Shown in pieces: positions 46,206 to 59,250 of a DNA stretch of 64,000 bases. Source of the stretch: Siphonodentalium dalli (lineage: Eukaryota > Mollusca > Scaphopoda > Gadilida > Siphonodentaliidae); assembly GCA_032622095.1 (NCBI GenBank), contig CP136062.1, positions 197,787,887-197,851,886 on the forward strand, written 5' to 3'. Position 1 is the first letter of the stretch, and every line of letters begins with the position of its first letter. The translations under genes and the position numbers were made by a program. The notes under the pieces are model-generated. The model was not told the DNA's origin and did not search any database. It saw nothing but the letters and a program-made list of their open reading frames with translations.

Positions 46206-49129
46206 TTTTTTGGTGATGTCAGTGGTGGCAACAGTAACAATTAACCATGGTGCAGCAGACATGTTAGTATTCAATGTATAGAAGGCATACAAGCCAATTT
46301 TGTACATCAACCACAACTTGTAAGCGATTGCAGGACACCCTAGGGCAATATTTACCATTTTCCATATTTTGGAGGCCATTTTGAGCCAAAGTAAGAATTT
46401 TGGTTCCAGTGAGTTGGAATATTCATAAGTAATGGTATGCCTCACTTAATTGCAACCTTCTGTTCATTTCTTGTTGAAATATGACTAGAATCCCATTTGT
46501 GATTTTTTGTGAAATTTTATACCGCGTTCTGTAAAATCGAATTTTTGAGGGATCACAAGCGGATAGGACACCAATAATTGCATATTTAATTGCTCCAATG
46601 ATCAGTTAATGTATAAAATACAAAATAAAGTCATATTACTCAACCAGTTCCAGACAGCATGAACTGATCTAGAAGATATTTGTGAAAAAATGTAATATTT
46701 TCAACTTCAGGCGGCCATTTTGGTGGCCATCTTGGATGGTGAGTTTCAATTTTGGCCCAAAATAGTGTCATTATGTCTTAGCTTCATGAAAATATCTACA
46801 TTTTACTAGATTAGTCATGTGAATTTGCAACAAATTCCAAGTAACTGGTTTTACGTCTGGGGAAATCTGGGGGGGGGGGTGTATACTTTTTAGGGCGCTA
46901 TAAAAAAAATTGCTCAAGGCTGACAGATGGCCAGCCGATAAAATCTTGATGCCGGATACCTGAATTTACAAAATCAGCAGAGAAAAAAAAACACGAAAAC
47001 ACGCATTCATACTGTCCGAAGTAACCTCGCTGTCCAAAGTCACCCCATTTTATATACGGTACAGCAAATTTACCTGAACATTTTATTATGCATTGTATTC
47101 CCGCAATAAACTCGCCAAGAGTCGTCCAGCCATTGTTCGCACCAACATATCGAAAGCAATTACACTGTCATAAAATTTACATACCGCAACAATGAGCATC
47201 CGCGAAGATACATGGGCGAATACATACATCCTGCAAAAGTCTGCCGATACCGAAATTGCTAGTACCTTTTTAATCACATTTCTATAAATAGAACCCCCAT
47301 GTCTCCGCTGACATCCCCAGATGAAACACGCAATCAAAAAGCAGAATAATCGTCGGTCCAACGTCCTGTATAAGCAGTTCACATGCACCCTAACGCCCAC
47401 AATTATAAAAAAAAGGGAAACTTCATTTCCACCGCATGAAGTTCGAATTTTTAACTGATATCGCGAATGTTTACAACTGTTCGAACTCCCAAATGAACTC
47501 CTATATAGTATATGGTATGTGATTGATATGGACACGAACTTTCAAATTGTTGAAATACCGATCAAATGAGCGTGACGTCCAAATCCCCCTCTCTACGACC
47601 CTGTTTGCAAATATGCTCTCTGTTGTCCATGCATTTGATACTGTCACGTTATCGTACTATATGCCACGCTAATGGCGTTCGTCACACAATGGATGTATGC
47701 CCCTAAATGATAAATTATGTAATGCTCTTATAAGAGAACATGTACACGAATTCCAAGTAGATACGGCCGGTGTGATGGAAGATAAATTCATCACTATATA
47801 TTACCCCACACAAACTCCCACATCGTTGCCAAACAAATTATTATCTTTAAATGTACTCAATCCGATTCGATGGTCGCCATATTATCAGATTCCAACAACA
47901 GCAACAACAACAATTTTTTTTTTGAAATGCCGCTTCAATTATCAGAATCGAGTATTTTCCAAAAAATAATGCTAACCACAGTCAACTAAAGTATAAAATT
48001 GCCAAAACCTGTTATTTATCAACATTTCGTTCAACGAAATTTTGCCGGTTTGTCAGATATCTGACACAAAAAAGCCACTTGATTTTAGAGTTATCCATCT
48101 TCGTCCGCAATTTGGTCAGAGAAATTCTTCTCGTCGACTGCATGTTTACTGGGCTACTTAAAATTATCGGTGGTAAAATATAATAGATTGCAAACATCGA
48201 TATTTGATCACTCTGAGCTTTGATGGGCGGGTTCCTCGACTCGAATAAAATATTTTTTACACCCGAAGCTAAGGAAATGGTAATTTCCAAGGGTTAATTC
48301 GGATTATGCATCTTTAATAAATTGTAATATGTCTAAGAGATATGAACACCCCAAATTAGTTTCTCTTATTCTCAAAAGTAGCGTTTAACTGTTGCAATAT
48401 TCACGAAGGTGAGATGCTATGCTTTTGAATGATGTATAATATATATTGTTTCATTGCGTAAAACGCGAGAAAATTTAGCATATATTATTATATTTCTGTT
48501 CCTGTTCCTGTAAATATACTCGGAATAGTCACTTGTTAGTTGGAAGCTTTTCCTGTTCGTGGTGCCGTTCCTGTTACTCGAAATAGTCAATCCCTATATT
48601 ACAATTAAAAATGCACGAATGTGAGAACATTTACCAATTGTTTAGCTGAGATCAGTGGTTTGTACGTGTAGGGCTCAGTTACATTGTGGAAATAACCATG
48701 AACGCAGTCTTCGTCACCAAAACTGACAACATTGTGATATGGCTGAGCGGTCGAAACGAACACTAAAAGCCAAACCACACAAGATGAACGCCATAAGCGA
48801 AGTAACTCTACATATATACGAACGATAAGCAACGACACTGCTTGTGAACTACCGTCCACACGAATTGGTTGGTATGATCATACCCGGAACCAAAGCCATA
48901 ATTTTCTTTTAACAAAAAGACGGCCAGATATCTAAAACCGAAGTGAGTAGTAATCGTGTTTTTCACCTATATACACAACTCAACCAAAAATGTATACATT
49001 TTGCTATCTCATTGGGACTCATATACACATGTGCACATGACTGTTGAGAACATATATGTATATATAATAAGTGACTTAGATCACAATTTTCCGAAGTTGT
49101 GAATTTGAACGCTATAATTTCCTAGCCAT
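46206..49129. other. Intergenic DNA, no gene supported
   Basis: 46690-46740 (GGCGGCCATTTTGGTGGCCA) echoes the AAGATGGC dispersed repeat further right. A G9 run lies at ~46869-46878. The longest frame (47086-47535, minus, 149 codons) is cysteine-rich without recognisable domain features and I do not call it. Nothing else is seen. Confidence 0.4.
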
Positions 49130-50700
49130 AGACGTCACCCGGAAGATCCATATGAAGTTTGGTGACGACCGGATGATAGATGTAGCCAATAGGGCGTACC
49201 GAAGGAATGAGTCACGTGAAGAGCAAAGTCCAAGATGGCTACCGGTGGCCATGTTTTTGATAGATATTCGTTAAAATTCAATAGCGCCCATCTAGATGTG
49301 ATCATAAACATGCCTGTAAATTTTAGAAACATTTATCAAATAAAAATGGGCTTCATGTAGGCCGATAGATTCAAATATAAGATACAAGATTGCCGCTAAC
49401 GGTCAAATGTTTCTACGAAACACGTAAACGAGAGAAAGGTGATGATTTTAATTTAATTTTAGTTTTGGCTCAATACATTAGATTTGTTTACAAGTTGGTA
49501 TAATAATGCTGTTTTCGTTGTTCTGTGCAATTCAATGTCCAACAAATAGGGATCAGAGGTCACCCAGAAGAGCCATATGGAGTTTTTGGGGATGAACAGG
49601 ATGAAAAACGTAGTCTGTACGGCGTCCGGAAGCATTTCGCCATGCATAGAATAAAATTCAAGATGTGTGTCAGCGGCTATGTTTTCATCAATAACTCTGG
49701 AAATTCAACAGCTGCCATCTAGAGGCGATACTAAACGTACCACGAATATTTAAAAAATATATTTCTCCTACAAATCTGGACTGCTCAGGGGGGGGGGGGG
49801 GGTGAAACAAAATTTTCCGGCACATATGCCGGGGTGGGTGGGTGGTCAAAGCCACCAACAAGCAATTTTTTCCGCAACTAAAAAACAAATTTCATGCTTG
49901 TTTTTTAGTGTTTTGGCAATGAGTTGGGCTTCAAAACCACTTTGAATGAGAGAAATAATGTAATTCTAACTGTAAACTGACTGCAGGCAGTTATCGTGTT
50001 GTATTTTGTTGCAAATTTTGAAATCCAAGATGGCCGCTGTCAGCCATGTTTTTTTGGCCGAATGACCTCAAAATGACTCATTCCTATTTACATGTCCATG
50101 TTAACATCCATGATAAATAGTATGCACAGAAATTCATATACAGCTGTTTACAGTGAATTTCCCCCCGCAAATCTCTGTTTTAGTGTTAAAAGGGGGGGGG
50201 GTGTCAAAAAATGGTCGGAAAAAACTGCCGAAAACGGAAACAAATTTGGCGGTGGGGGTGGGTGGGTACAAAAAATGATCGAAAGGGAAAAAATGCCATA
50301 CGTGCCTGAAAATTTTTTCCGACCCCCCCCCCCCCCCTGGACTGCTTGGAAACAATTGACGGCTCTCATCTTGATGTCACCTCGGAGGTCCAATGAAGTT
50401 TGGTGAGGATCTGAGGAGGGATGTGGCATGTAAAGTGTGCTAAAGTTTTAGTCTAGCTGCCATGATTTCACGAAATTCTGAAAAATATTGATGACTTCCA
50501 TTTAGTGGTCACCCCGCGATGATCCATATGAAGTTTGCATGGTGACGATCGAATGAGGGATGTGGCATGTGGGGTGTGCCGGAATGAAGTTTAGTGACGA
50601 CCGAATGAGGGATGTGGCCTGTAGCATGTGCCGAAATGAAGATTCGTGACGATCGGGTGAGGGATGCGGCCCGTATACCGTGTTCTGAGGGAAACGTGCG
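49130..50700. repeat. Cluster of AAGATGGC / GGCCATGTTTTT dispersed repeats
   Basis: Diverged copies at ~49130-49335, 49545-49735, 50020-50060, 50370-50450 and 50500-50690 share GTCACCCGGAAGATCCATAT, AAGTTTGGTGACGA, GGGATGTGGC, TGCCGAA, CAAGATGGC, GGCCATGTTTTT and TAGCGCCCATCTAG. Two G/C-homopolymer foldbacks (49788-49870 and 50160-50338) sit between copies. Another copy is at 61020-61320. Confidence 0.7.
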
Positions 50701-50816
50701 TATACGTCCGTCCGTGCGTCCGTCAACAGTTTCCCTCATGCAGCAACACATGGCAATAGCTCGAACTTTACTTTGTCAAGTTGAGCAAAAAACAAATCTG
50801 TTCGATGTCAGGTTTT

Positions 50817-51480
50817 TATACGCCCGTTTGAACAAAACGGTCGTATTATGTAAATGGGTTGTCCGTCCGTCGTCCGTCATCCGTCACTGTCCGCTTTTGG
50901 TTTCCGGATGATAACTTTAGATTGAATCGAGTGAACTGAACCAAATTTGGTTTGTTTGACCTGCCGGCTCCCGGGCGAACCCGCTCGCGTCGGTTTCCGG
51001 CGCCGGGGCAGTCGTTCGCCCGCGGGGCGGTTTACCTCGACGCAGATCAAGTTCGAATATGGGTTTCGTCCGCATTATTTTGACTGAGTTATGCCCCTTT
51101 TTCGACTTAGAATTTACCTGATTTGCGATTTCCGGATGATAACTTTAGATTGAATCGAGTGAACTGAACCAAATCTGTTATATATACATATCAAGTTCAA
51201 ATATGGGTCCTGTCTACATGATTTTGCAGGTCAAGTTTGAATTTGAGTCCGATCCGACCATATTTGCCAGAGGTATAGGATTGTTTTGTCTGAAAATAGC
51301 CGAAAATAAATATTTTAAATTGTGTTTTCGGTTTTTAGTCAAAATTACCACACTTGAAGTTATTGAGTTTTATTTTTGTTACTATTTCGTCTTAAGTCAA
51401 AGGTTTCAAACAAAACCTTGCCCCACTCTACTCCAGAAACGGGCGTATTATGCCACCCCCCGACGGCGTGCACTTGTTTT
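50817..51480. repeat. Dispersed repeat with (CCGT)n and CGTATTATG ends
   Basis: It starts with a hairpin ATACGCCCGTTT..AAACGGTCGTAT, then GTCCGTCCGTCGTCCGTC. TTTCCGGATGATAACTTTAG is duplicated at 50909 and 51127. It ends AAACGGGCGTATTATGCC near 51455. No coding content; a MITE or similar non-autonomous element is likely. A GC-rich stretch at 50960-51030 stands out. Confidence 0.5.
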
Positions 51481-51785
51481 GGCTGTTTTCGAGATGAGTT
51501 CGCGGGATAACTCATTAGTTTAGTAACTTGCTGATATCTTTAAAACATATGGACTTCCGGTATGACACGTGAGCGGTAAGGACGTTTTTTGGACCACGAG
51601 CTCCGGAAAAACATCATTTCAAATGATTGAAACGCAAACCAGCGTATACAAACAGATAACTAATGTCGGAAAATAGTCAAGAACATTAGTCAAGTCGGCA
51701 GTATTTCGAGACGACTAGTAAATACGAGCAGTTAGCTAATTTTAAAACGAACTCACGAAAATAGGTGACAAGAATCGGGGTGAAA

Positions 51786-52602
51786 ATGGGAACGAGACGA
51801 AACCAAACCGAAAAGAATAAGGACAAAGACAAGGAAAAAGACAAGGAAAACATGTACCAATGTAAGTCATTTGAGGACATTACCAAGTGCTTCCAAAATC
51901 CTCATACTTCAATCATTGGGCAAATAGGTGAAGTTGAAATCAAGGTGGAAAATCTGACTAAAAAGGTGATTGACATTGAAAAAGTAACCGATGAATCGAC
52001 AAAGCGAGTCTCCAAAATTGAAGACAGGATGGAGGAATATGAACAACGTTTCGCTGAAATAGAATCGACATACGAGCAGAAACTTACTGAAATGGAAAAT
52101 AAACTGAGTGAAACTAAAATTTCAGACGAATTGGTTGAAGATAAACTACAAGAATTAGATAATTCATTGACAAAGCTAGACCTGTGGGGACGCAAATGGA
52201 ACGTTATAGTTAAAGGTGTTATTGGTAGCAAACACGAATTAACATCAGAAACTTTAAAATTAGTGTTGTCATCCTTCAAAAAATCTCTCAGAATTTCAAC
52301 AAATCGAGTAGAAGAGATGTCAGGTTTTGCGGCTTGTCATAGACTGCCTTCAGGTAAACCAGATACCCCAGATATAATAATAAGATTCTTGAATCTCGAC
52401 GATAGAGACTTAGTGCTGGAAGCAGCTAAAAAAAACTCAAAGCGGGGACAGGATATGGCATATCGGTTGACCTGCCACCAAACATTGGGAAACTTCGTTC
52501 ACAACTTTTAAAACAAAGAAGTGAACTGCCTGATGACGAGAAGAAAAAAACGAAACTAATGTACCTCAAGAAACAACCAAGGCTTATCTTAAACTGGGAA
52601 TA
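51786..52602 (+). pseudogene. LINE ORF1-like protein (coiled coil plus RRM-like domain), frameshifted
   Basis: The likely start is the ATG giving MGTRRNQTEKNKDK. A Lys/Asp/Glu-rich N-terminus is followed by a long coiled coil (about residues 45-130: VENLTKKVIDIEK, EYEQRFAEIE, VEDKLQELD). Then comes an RRM-like core as in L1/Tx1 ORF1 proteins (LDLWGRKWNVIVKGV, FAACHRLPSG, DIIIRFLNLDDRDLVLEAA). Around 52470 the frame shifts. The continuation in another frame (DLPPNIGKLRSQLLKQRSEL ... PRLILNWE) reaches a TAA at 52600-52602, matching the expected ORF1 C-terminal domain. ORF1 proteins bind the element's RNA as trimers; this copy is broken. No ORF2 follows within 1 kb. Confidence 0.8.
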
Positions 52603-53300
52603 AAATGACTTCAGTGAAATGACTTTTGTAGTTTGTTATATTTCTCCACATACAGGTTCATGTTAATGGGAAAGGTTTATTACACATTACATTTTTTCTT
52701 TTCATTTTGTTTTGAACAGTCAAGACAAAAGAATACTTTAAATAGGGTCTGCTGGATGTGGAGAAGAGGGGCCGGAACCACGGCAATATATGTACTAAGA
52801 AAAATAATTTATTTATAACAAATCTGACATTGGTGTGCAGAAGTGATGAAAAGATTAACAAAGACCTTGGTCTAAATATTGCACAAAAACTGAATTTACC
52901 TTTACATATATCTCAGGATTTTGAATTTTAAATGTTGATATTGAGTAAGCGGTTTTAATTAGAAGATATAACCCATAATCAGTCTTCGTCATGCAAACAT
53001 ATTCCCAAATTAACAGTATTTATCACAATAAAACCAGGTCCCCCTAATGTCGGTCTGTAACACTGTCAGATATACACTACCGATAATTTAATTGCATATA
53101 TCTATTAAAATATTCATTCCGCGCAAAACTATCGACAGTTGGTGAATAATAGTGTCACAGAGATCACACATGACAGGAAAAATATATAAATTTGCATGTT
53201 AAATTCACTTAAAAAACACGCTAAACATTAGGGGGACACACAAAAAGTCGCCCTAATGTAAAAGTCGCCCTAATGTGGGTTATTTACACACAAATGTCTC
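52603..53300. other. Non-coding DNA with a small inverted-end element
   Basis: GTCCCCCTAATGT (53039) and ACATTAGGGGGAC (53226) form inverted ends of a ~200-bp unit. Three further CCCTAATGT motifs follow to 53310. Confidence 0.5.
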
Positions 53301-53318
53301 CCTAATGTGGCTTCCGCG

Positions 53319-53319
<1 letters not shown>

Positions 53320-53379
<60 letters not shown>

Positions 53380-53387
53380 TTTATAGA
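53320..53387. repeat. (TA)n microsatellite at the inner end of the right arm
   Basis: TA tract bordering the H3 element and marking the end of arm homology. Confidence 0.95.
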
Positions 53388-54073
53388 ATCGAAAACGGCT
53401 GCACCGATCGAGACCAAACTTCCCATCTAATGGTAAAAACTCGCGGGAATGGTCGTCGCGGCATTTTGGAGAAGCTCCGAGCACCCGTTCTTCACTCCCA
53501 GTCACACAAAACGGCACTGTGGGTTTAATCGCGTTGATAGTTAAAGAGCGTTCGTATCCGCAGTGTCGTTGATAAAGAGCGTATGCGTGTAATGTAATTG
53601 TTACGTCTGGGTCCGGGCGTGAGCATGACTGTATCCAGACATGAGCGTGTTGTGTGATTCTTACGTACTTAGGGCTTCCTAGGAACGGGGGAGATTTTCA
53701 TCGGGTCACTTTTCCGCCCGATGTAATCTTCACCTTGAAACGGGTATATACCCACAAATGATATATATGCGTGTGTCCTTTATAGACTCGAACCGATTGA
53801 GCTCAAACTTGCTACCTAGGGATACTTTTGTGCGGAAAGTGTCACGGACGGGTTAAATTGTGACCCCGATCTGACCTTGACCTTGAAAATGATCAATTCA
53901 AGGTCAAATCTGGTAAAACTGGCGGATTTCGACGAAATTTTACACCTAGGTGCAGCATACGTGTCTCCGAAGCTGTTGCAATTGCTTTTTTGAACAGAGC
54001 ATACGTGTCTCGGAAGCTGTTGCAATTGCAAAGCCATGAGACGAACCACGCCAGTGGCGGGCTAACCTGCTAG
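53388..54073 (+). mobile_element. Helitron-like element, family H3, right-arm copy
   Basis: Ends CTAG (54070-54073) followed by T, after the hairpin CGCCAGTGGCG and GGCTAACCTG. It has the GACCTTGACCTTGAAAATG module and duplicated ACGTGTCTC(G/C)GAAGCTGT stretches. Reverse partner of 40466-41157. Confidence 0.65.
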
Positions 54074-55200
54074 TATCATATATAACGTGACCGTGGGTGT
54101 CTACACCTTGGTAGTTTAATATAGACCGAACGTGTAATTTGAACGGAATTTTAACCCTGAAACAGGGCCCTAGACGCTAGACTCACAAGCCCGTAAGTAG
54201 CCATCCCACACACTCAGAAGTTGTATACAAGTGCAGTTTATGTACAGGGCCCAGTTTTGGCAGCACAACGAAAACGTCCGGCGACCATTTGAATCAGCTG
54301 ACCGTCGGTATTCAATAGCGACCGAAGTTTGAATTTTATGCTTTTACAATCAAAATCTCTTTATTCTCGCAGTTATTGTACCCAATTAGGGATAAATAAG
54401 AACAAGATATTTGCAAGCTTTATAATGTATTTTATTACATATCTATCAACGTAATTCGCATGATTGCACGAGTTTCCAGGCGTGTGATAATTCTCAGAAT
54501 CGCACTAGTGCAATCTGTCGACGGAACTATTTCATTCAGTGTTAAAACTCAATTAAATTCACATTTTCTGTACCGGAGATGTACGATTGTGAGTCAATTT
54601 ACTATGATACGGAGATATGTAATAAAAATAGAACCGCATGAGTGTCTGGATTTTGACGTAATTATCGCACGAGATTTGTTGGCGGAGCGATACCTCGAGT
54701 GCGGGACGCAATATACATGCGGTTCTATCTATGTATATTGGTGTTTTCATAATAACTGTTATTATCAATGAAGATAATTTTCTAAAAATCTGTTTGTAAG
54801 TATTTTGAAATTTGGTACAGGCAATTATTGTGATTCAATATTTAGGAACCATCAAATCGTTGATAATTATAACCCCGTGTGCAATACTATTATGGCATGA
54901 GCAATATTTAAAATTTTGCTATTTTCAGGTGCCAACTTTTGAAGAACTTCTGTAAACTAGAACTTTTTTCAAAAAGAGCAGTTTATATAGCCGTAATACA
55001 TGTATCATATCCGAAGGTCATGAGAGGACACTTAGTGGGTGTTCTCATTTAGAAAGAAACCCACCCATCAATAATTTACTGTATCTGAGAATGGTCATGT
55101 CGTACTTGCTGAGCAATTAAAACATTGAGACTGAGAAGAGTTTTAACTGATAGGTCCATAGCCAAATCCATAGCCGACCAGGACCATGTGATATAAAGCG

Positions 55201-55293
55201 CAGGTCCACAGAACAAAAATTTACACCACCCCAATAGTACTTAATAGGAATAAGTACTATTGGGGTGGGGTCAATTTTTGTTCTGGGGACCTG
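55201..55293. repeat. 93-bp foldback, right-arm copy
   Basis: Partner of 39519-39611 with a few substitutions. Confidence 0.75.
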
Positions 55294-58119
55294 TGATATA
55301 AAGCTCTGGGCAGTTGTACTTGTACGAAATTAGCCGCTATTCCCAATTGTACAACCAAATTAATACTATGAACTTACGAGTTATACGACTGCCGGGTATA
55401 TGTGTCTTTTTACAGTTGTATACGACTCGGGACAGGGGTAGCGGAGTACAAAAGCGGCATACAACTAGTTCTTGCATTTTTAGCCTCATTTATATATAAG
55501 ACTGCAAAGCTACGAGCGAAGATTCGTTCATAACTTTTTGCCTAGACTTGTATATATTGTATATTAGTTGTTCACTTCGATGCTGGGTGTTTTTATTCAT
55601 TCTATATCGCTTAAACATAGTTATTGCCAATACGTATTACGATACAAGTTGTCAATGGGATTAAAGGACACGTGCGAACCACTTATGCATACATGTAACA
55701 TCCTCACCCAATCACCTATTTGTGTCTGAATCTGTATCATTTTAGCACCGGAGCCTTTCGAATTGTTTGCGCCTTTATTATTAAAGTGATATGAAACACT
55801 CCAGTAGGGTGACCACATATAAATGGTGAATAATCTTCCTCAAAGAGGTTATATTTTACAAATATTAATTTGACAACACACACCATCATTCTTATATATT
55901 AATGAAATCCAGAAACTCTCGATCATTTTCGTAAGTTTATCGCCGATAGTTACGTCCCGAATCTAGACGTAAATATTTACATTTGAGCGTAGTTCGGACG
56001 ATGTTTTCTTTGGAGTGGTACGGTCAATTTGCTTCACATTTTCGGCTATGATGTTGGAATGCTACATTCTCCCAGTTGGAATGGTGCCTGAATACTAACT
56101 TACCAGTTTCATATACCGGAACAAGTCCATAGTTTGGGAACCCATTATATTATACCGGTTAGTATGGCGTACTCATCGGACGGAGATAAAGTCGCTTGTG
56201 GTCACCCTACATCATCGCCAACTTTCGAAAGCCAAAACATATCAAATTTGGCTCGATACATGCATGTGCGTAATTCGACTTGTGGATCGGAGAAATAAAT
56301 ATACATGCTCGGTGCGAGACATCGATGCCGAAAACACCTCAATATAATCTAGTGATCCGCGGTTAGCTAAACACTCACGCTCGTGTATAGTCTGCAATTC
56401 CCCGACCCCGAGTCCAAGTCTAACTCAGTACTACATGTATATAACACTAGTAAGCTATACCTGGACGGGTATTGTCGAGTAAGCCTATACAGCGGTACGT
56501 ACGATTTATACATGGCTTCTTATATACGCGGGTACTATAACATGCCACGAAACTCCACTGATGTAGGCTAACGTCCGTAGAGATCACATTACACCAGTAC
56601 AAAACCGTGGACATTTTTGAAGTTTTGACAGGGAACCTTATGATATGATGTTGAAAAAATAACGCGGGGACTATATTTCTTAGTTATTATCTGTTCCTTA
56701 ATAACGTACTAAGGTGAACTCGAAATTGTTTTTTCGACTTTATAAGGTTTCCTGTCAAAACTTCGAAAAAGTTCCAAGGTTTTGTGTACTCGGGTGGAAT
56801 ATGATCTCTAAGGGCGTTAGCCAGAGTCGAGATTCATGGCATGATCTAGCACAGGTGTACCGTGTATATTGGCAAGCCCATAAATAGCCGCCCGCGCACT
56901 CAAGTTGTATTTGCGCTGCGTGTTCCTTGGCTGACAAATTAGACTGTATGTTATCATATCTTTCAAGTGCAAGTGAAACTATACTACAATCGTCGCAAAA
57001 AGACACGTTCAAAAGACAACCTTGGCGTCATTGTGTCTGCTTCAAGGGTACATCAGCAAATATGGATTCGATGTGACATGCAGGGAATCAGGTTACATCC
57101 TAGAGAAGTATAATGCTACACATGTCTATAGTTGGGATCAATACATCGTTGCATCATATATGTAGTCATGGCGATCTTGCAGATTTGTTTTGAAACGAAT
57201 AACGAATGGACCTACAAGGAACGATCTTTTTTTCCTTGCCGAAGAAAACCTTTCTAATTTCTATGACTTGAATAAGTATTTCTACGGCAACTAAACTTCG
57301 TATAAAATATTTACAGAACTCTCTATCGATAAATTTTGATAATTTGTTATTATGGTGTGTAACATAGGAGAGGATATCTTCATATTTCAAATCGCATGTA
57401 ATGGATGTATAAGGGCCAGACACGCGTTTCAATAATTCGAGGCAAAAAATGCAAGACATTTTCAACAAAGAAGTTTTTTGGATCTATCCGGCGAACACTG
57501 TTGAATTTCACATATCCTTATACTGATTGTACATAAAATCTGAACAATTAGAACTATGTAGAAAAAAATTATGTTAGTACATTTGACAGGTTGAAATATA
57601 ATTTCTTTTTTGGCCCGTTAGGTACCCAGACCTCCTAAAATAATTAATAATTTAACAACAATCATGTAGCTCATTGTCTTGACAACGAGATGAGGCTTTA
57701 TTTGAATCATAATAATTACAGCAATGTTTAATTGCATAATATAACATCATACAGCCATATATCACAATAAAGAATAGTGTCTACACATATATCAGCCCAA
57801 TGAACACACATGTTGCTATGCAGACTTGTTCATTCAAATATGGAACAATCAGCTGGAAATAGACCATGTAACTCTATGGCGTAAATAAATCTGTCTATAC
57901 CACATAATCTCCGTATGAAACAAAAAAGAGCATAAGTTCATGTTTCAAACCGTCATTGGACTATAAACTCGTTTCGCATCTGAGAAATTAAAACGTTAAC
58001 GAGGATTCTGGAAAATCATTTTTTTGCAAAGTAGGTGTCCACCTATTTATCTGCGTAAACAGATACACTGAACAAAACCCCGAAAATGTAGGAATTCTAC
58101 TGTCATGGAGGGTGTTGCT

Positions 58120-58385
58120 CCATAAATACTGAATACCAGTTAACAGAGGGGGTGAATACTTAACATCAGTTAACATAGGGTGGTGAATATTTAATATAAC
58201 TTAACAGAGGGGGTGAATACTTAACATCAGTTAACAGAGGTGGTAAATACTTAAAATCAGTTAACAGAGGGGTCAATACTTAACATCAGTTAACAGAGGG
58301 GTCAATACTTAATATCAGTTATCAGAAGGGTGCCAGCTAACACAGGGGTGAATACTAGATACCAGATAACATAGGGTGAATATGG
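58120..58385. repeat. ~30-bp minisatellite, right arm block 1
   Basis: AACATCAGTTAACAGAGGGG units with TAAATACTTA spacers, the reverse of 34505-34830 with fewer units. Confidence 0.8.
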
Positions 58386-58423
58386 ACTGTCAATTAGGAT
58401 ATAGGGATTCTTCTGAATACCAG

Positions 58424-58897
58424 TTAAAGGCACGTGAGGCCTTAATTGTCGAAAATATTCATATTTGTTCCAATCACCGTAAACAGAAAAACATTAAAAC
58501 GCATACAGTTTCGTTCATATATACCATGACCATCGCGTAAACAGCATGTTATCACAAAGACCTACTATATTTTACCTAAGCAAGAGCCTGATTGTGTTAC
58601 AGAAGACAGCACAATGCTACTGGCTAATCACACACAAATGGCATAAACGCTCTTTATTAGTTCCATATCAGGAATTCACCAACAAAGAACGCTCTTTATG
58701 TTTACCATCATAATATAAACAAACACCAGAAAAGTAACTTTTTATACTTTTGTTTACATAACAATGGTCAAACAGATGACAATACCATACTGTTTATGCG
58801 ATATTTCTTATTTGTATACGGACAAAGTCTGTCTACATTTTGACGGGTGTAAATATTTTCACAGGATACCCACCGCCAAGGCCAACCGTACCTTTAA
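58424..58897. mobile_element. TTAA-flanked element private to the right arm
   Basis: TTAA (58424-58427 and 58894-58897) flanks 466 bp with imperfect inverted ends AGGCACGTGAGGCCTT and, from the other side, AGGTACGGTTGGCCTT. The left arm holds the empty site at 33074-33077 (ATG-TTAA-CTGGTATTCAG). No coding content. A similar end occurs near 30958. Confidence 0.85.
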
Positions 58898-58909
58898 CAG
58901 AGTTTGTGA

Positions 58910-59250
58910 ACCTGAATACAAGTTAAATGAGTGAGGGTGAATTCTGAATACCAGTTAACATAGGGGTACATTTTGCCTATCAGTTAACGGAGGGGGTGAA
59001 TCTCGAATACCAATTAACATGCAGATGGTGAAAACTGAATACCTATTAAAATATGGGGTGAATGACGAATACCAGTTAACAGAGGGAATGTATAGGAGAT
59101 CGGAGTACCAGTTAAGACAGGGGTGAATCATGAATATGAGTGAACAGCGGAGTGAACCATGAATACAAGTTAACAGGGGCGAATACCGAATACCAGTTAA
59201 CAGAGGGGATGCATCCTCAATACCAATTAAGAGAGGGGGTGAGTACTGAA
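58910..59250. repeat. ~30-bp minisatellite, right arm block 2
   Basis: Reverse of 32690-33080 (GAATACCAGTTAACAGAGGG units). Confidence 0.8.

Noticed and set aside
47086-47535. 149-codon minus-strand frame
   Set aside because: No recognisable domain, no polyadenylation signal within reach, and no homologous block elsewhere. Could be chance or an unrecognised exon; not supported.
50960-51030. GC-rich patch as a CpG-island promoter
   Set aside because: It lies inside a dispersed repeat with (CCGT)n, and no gene follows.
57166-57468. 100-codon frame in the right arm and its partner near 35209-35463 in the left arm
   Set aside because: The two arms disagree in frame and have different stops, which is unlike a conserved protein. 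At most a decayed coding relic.
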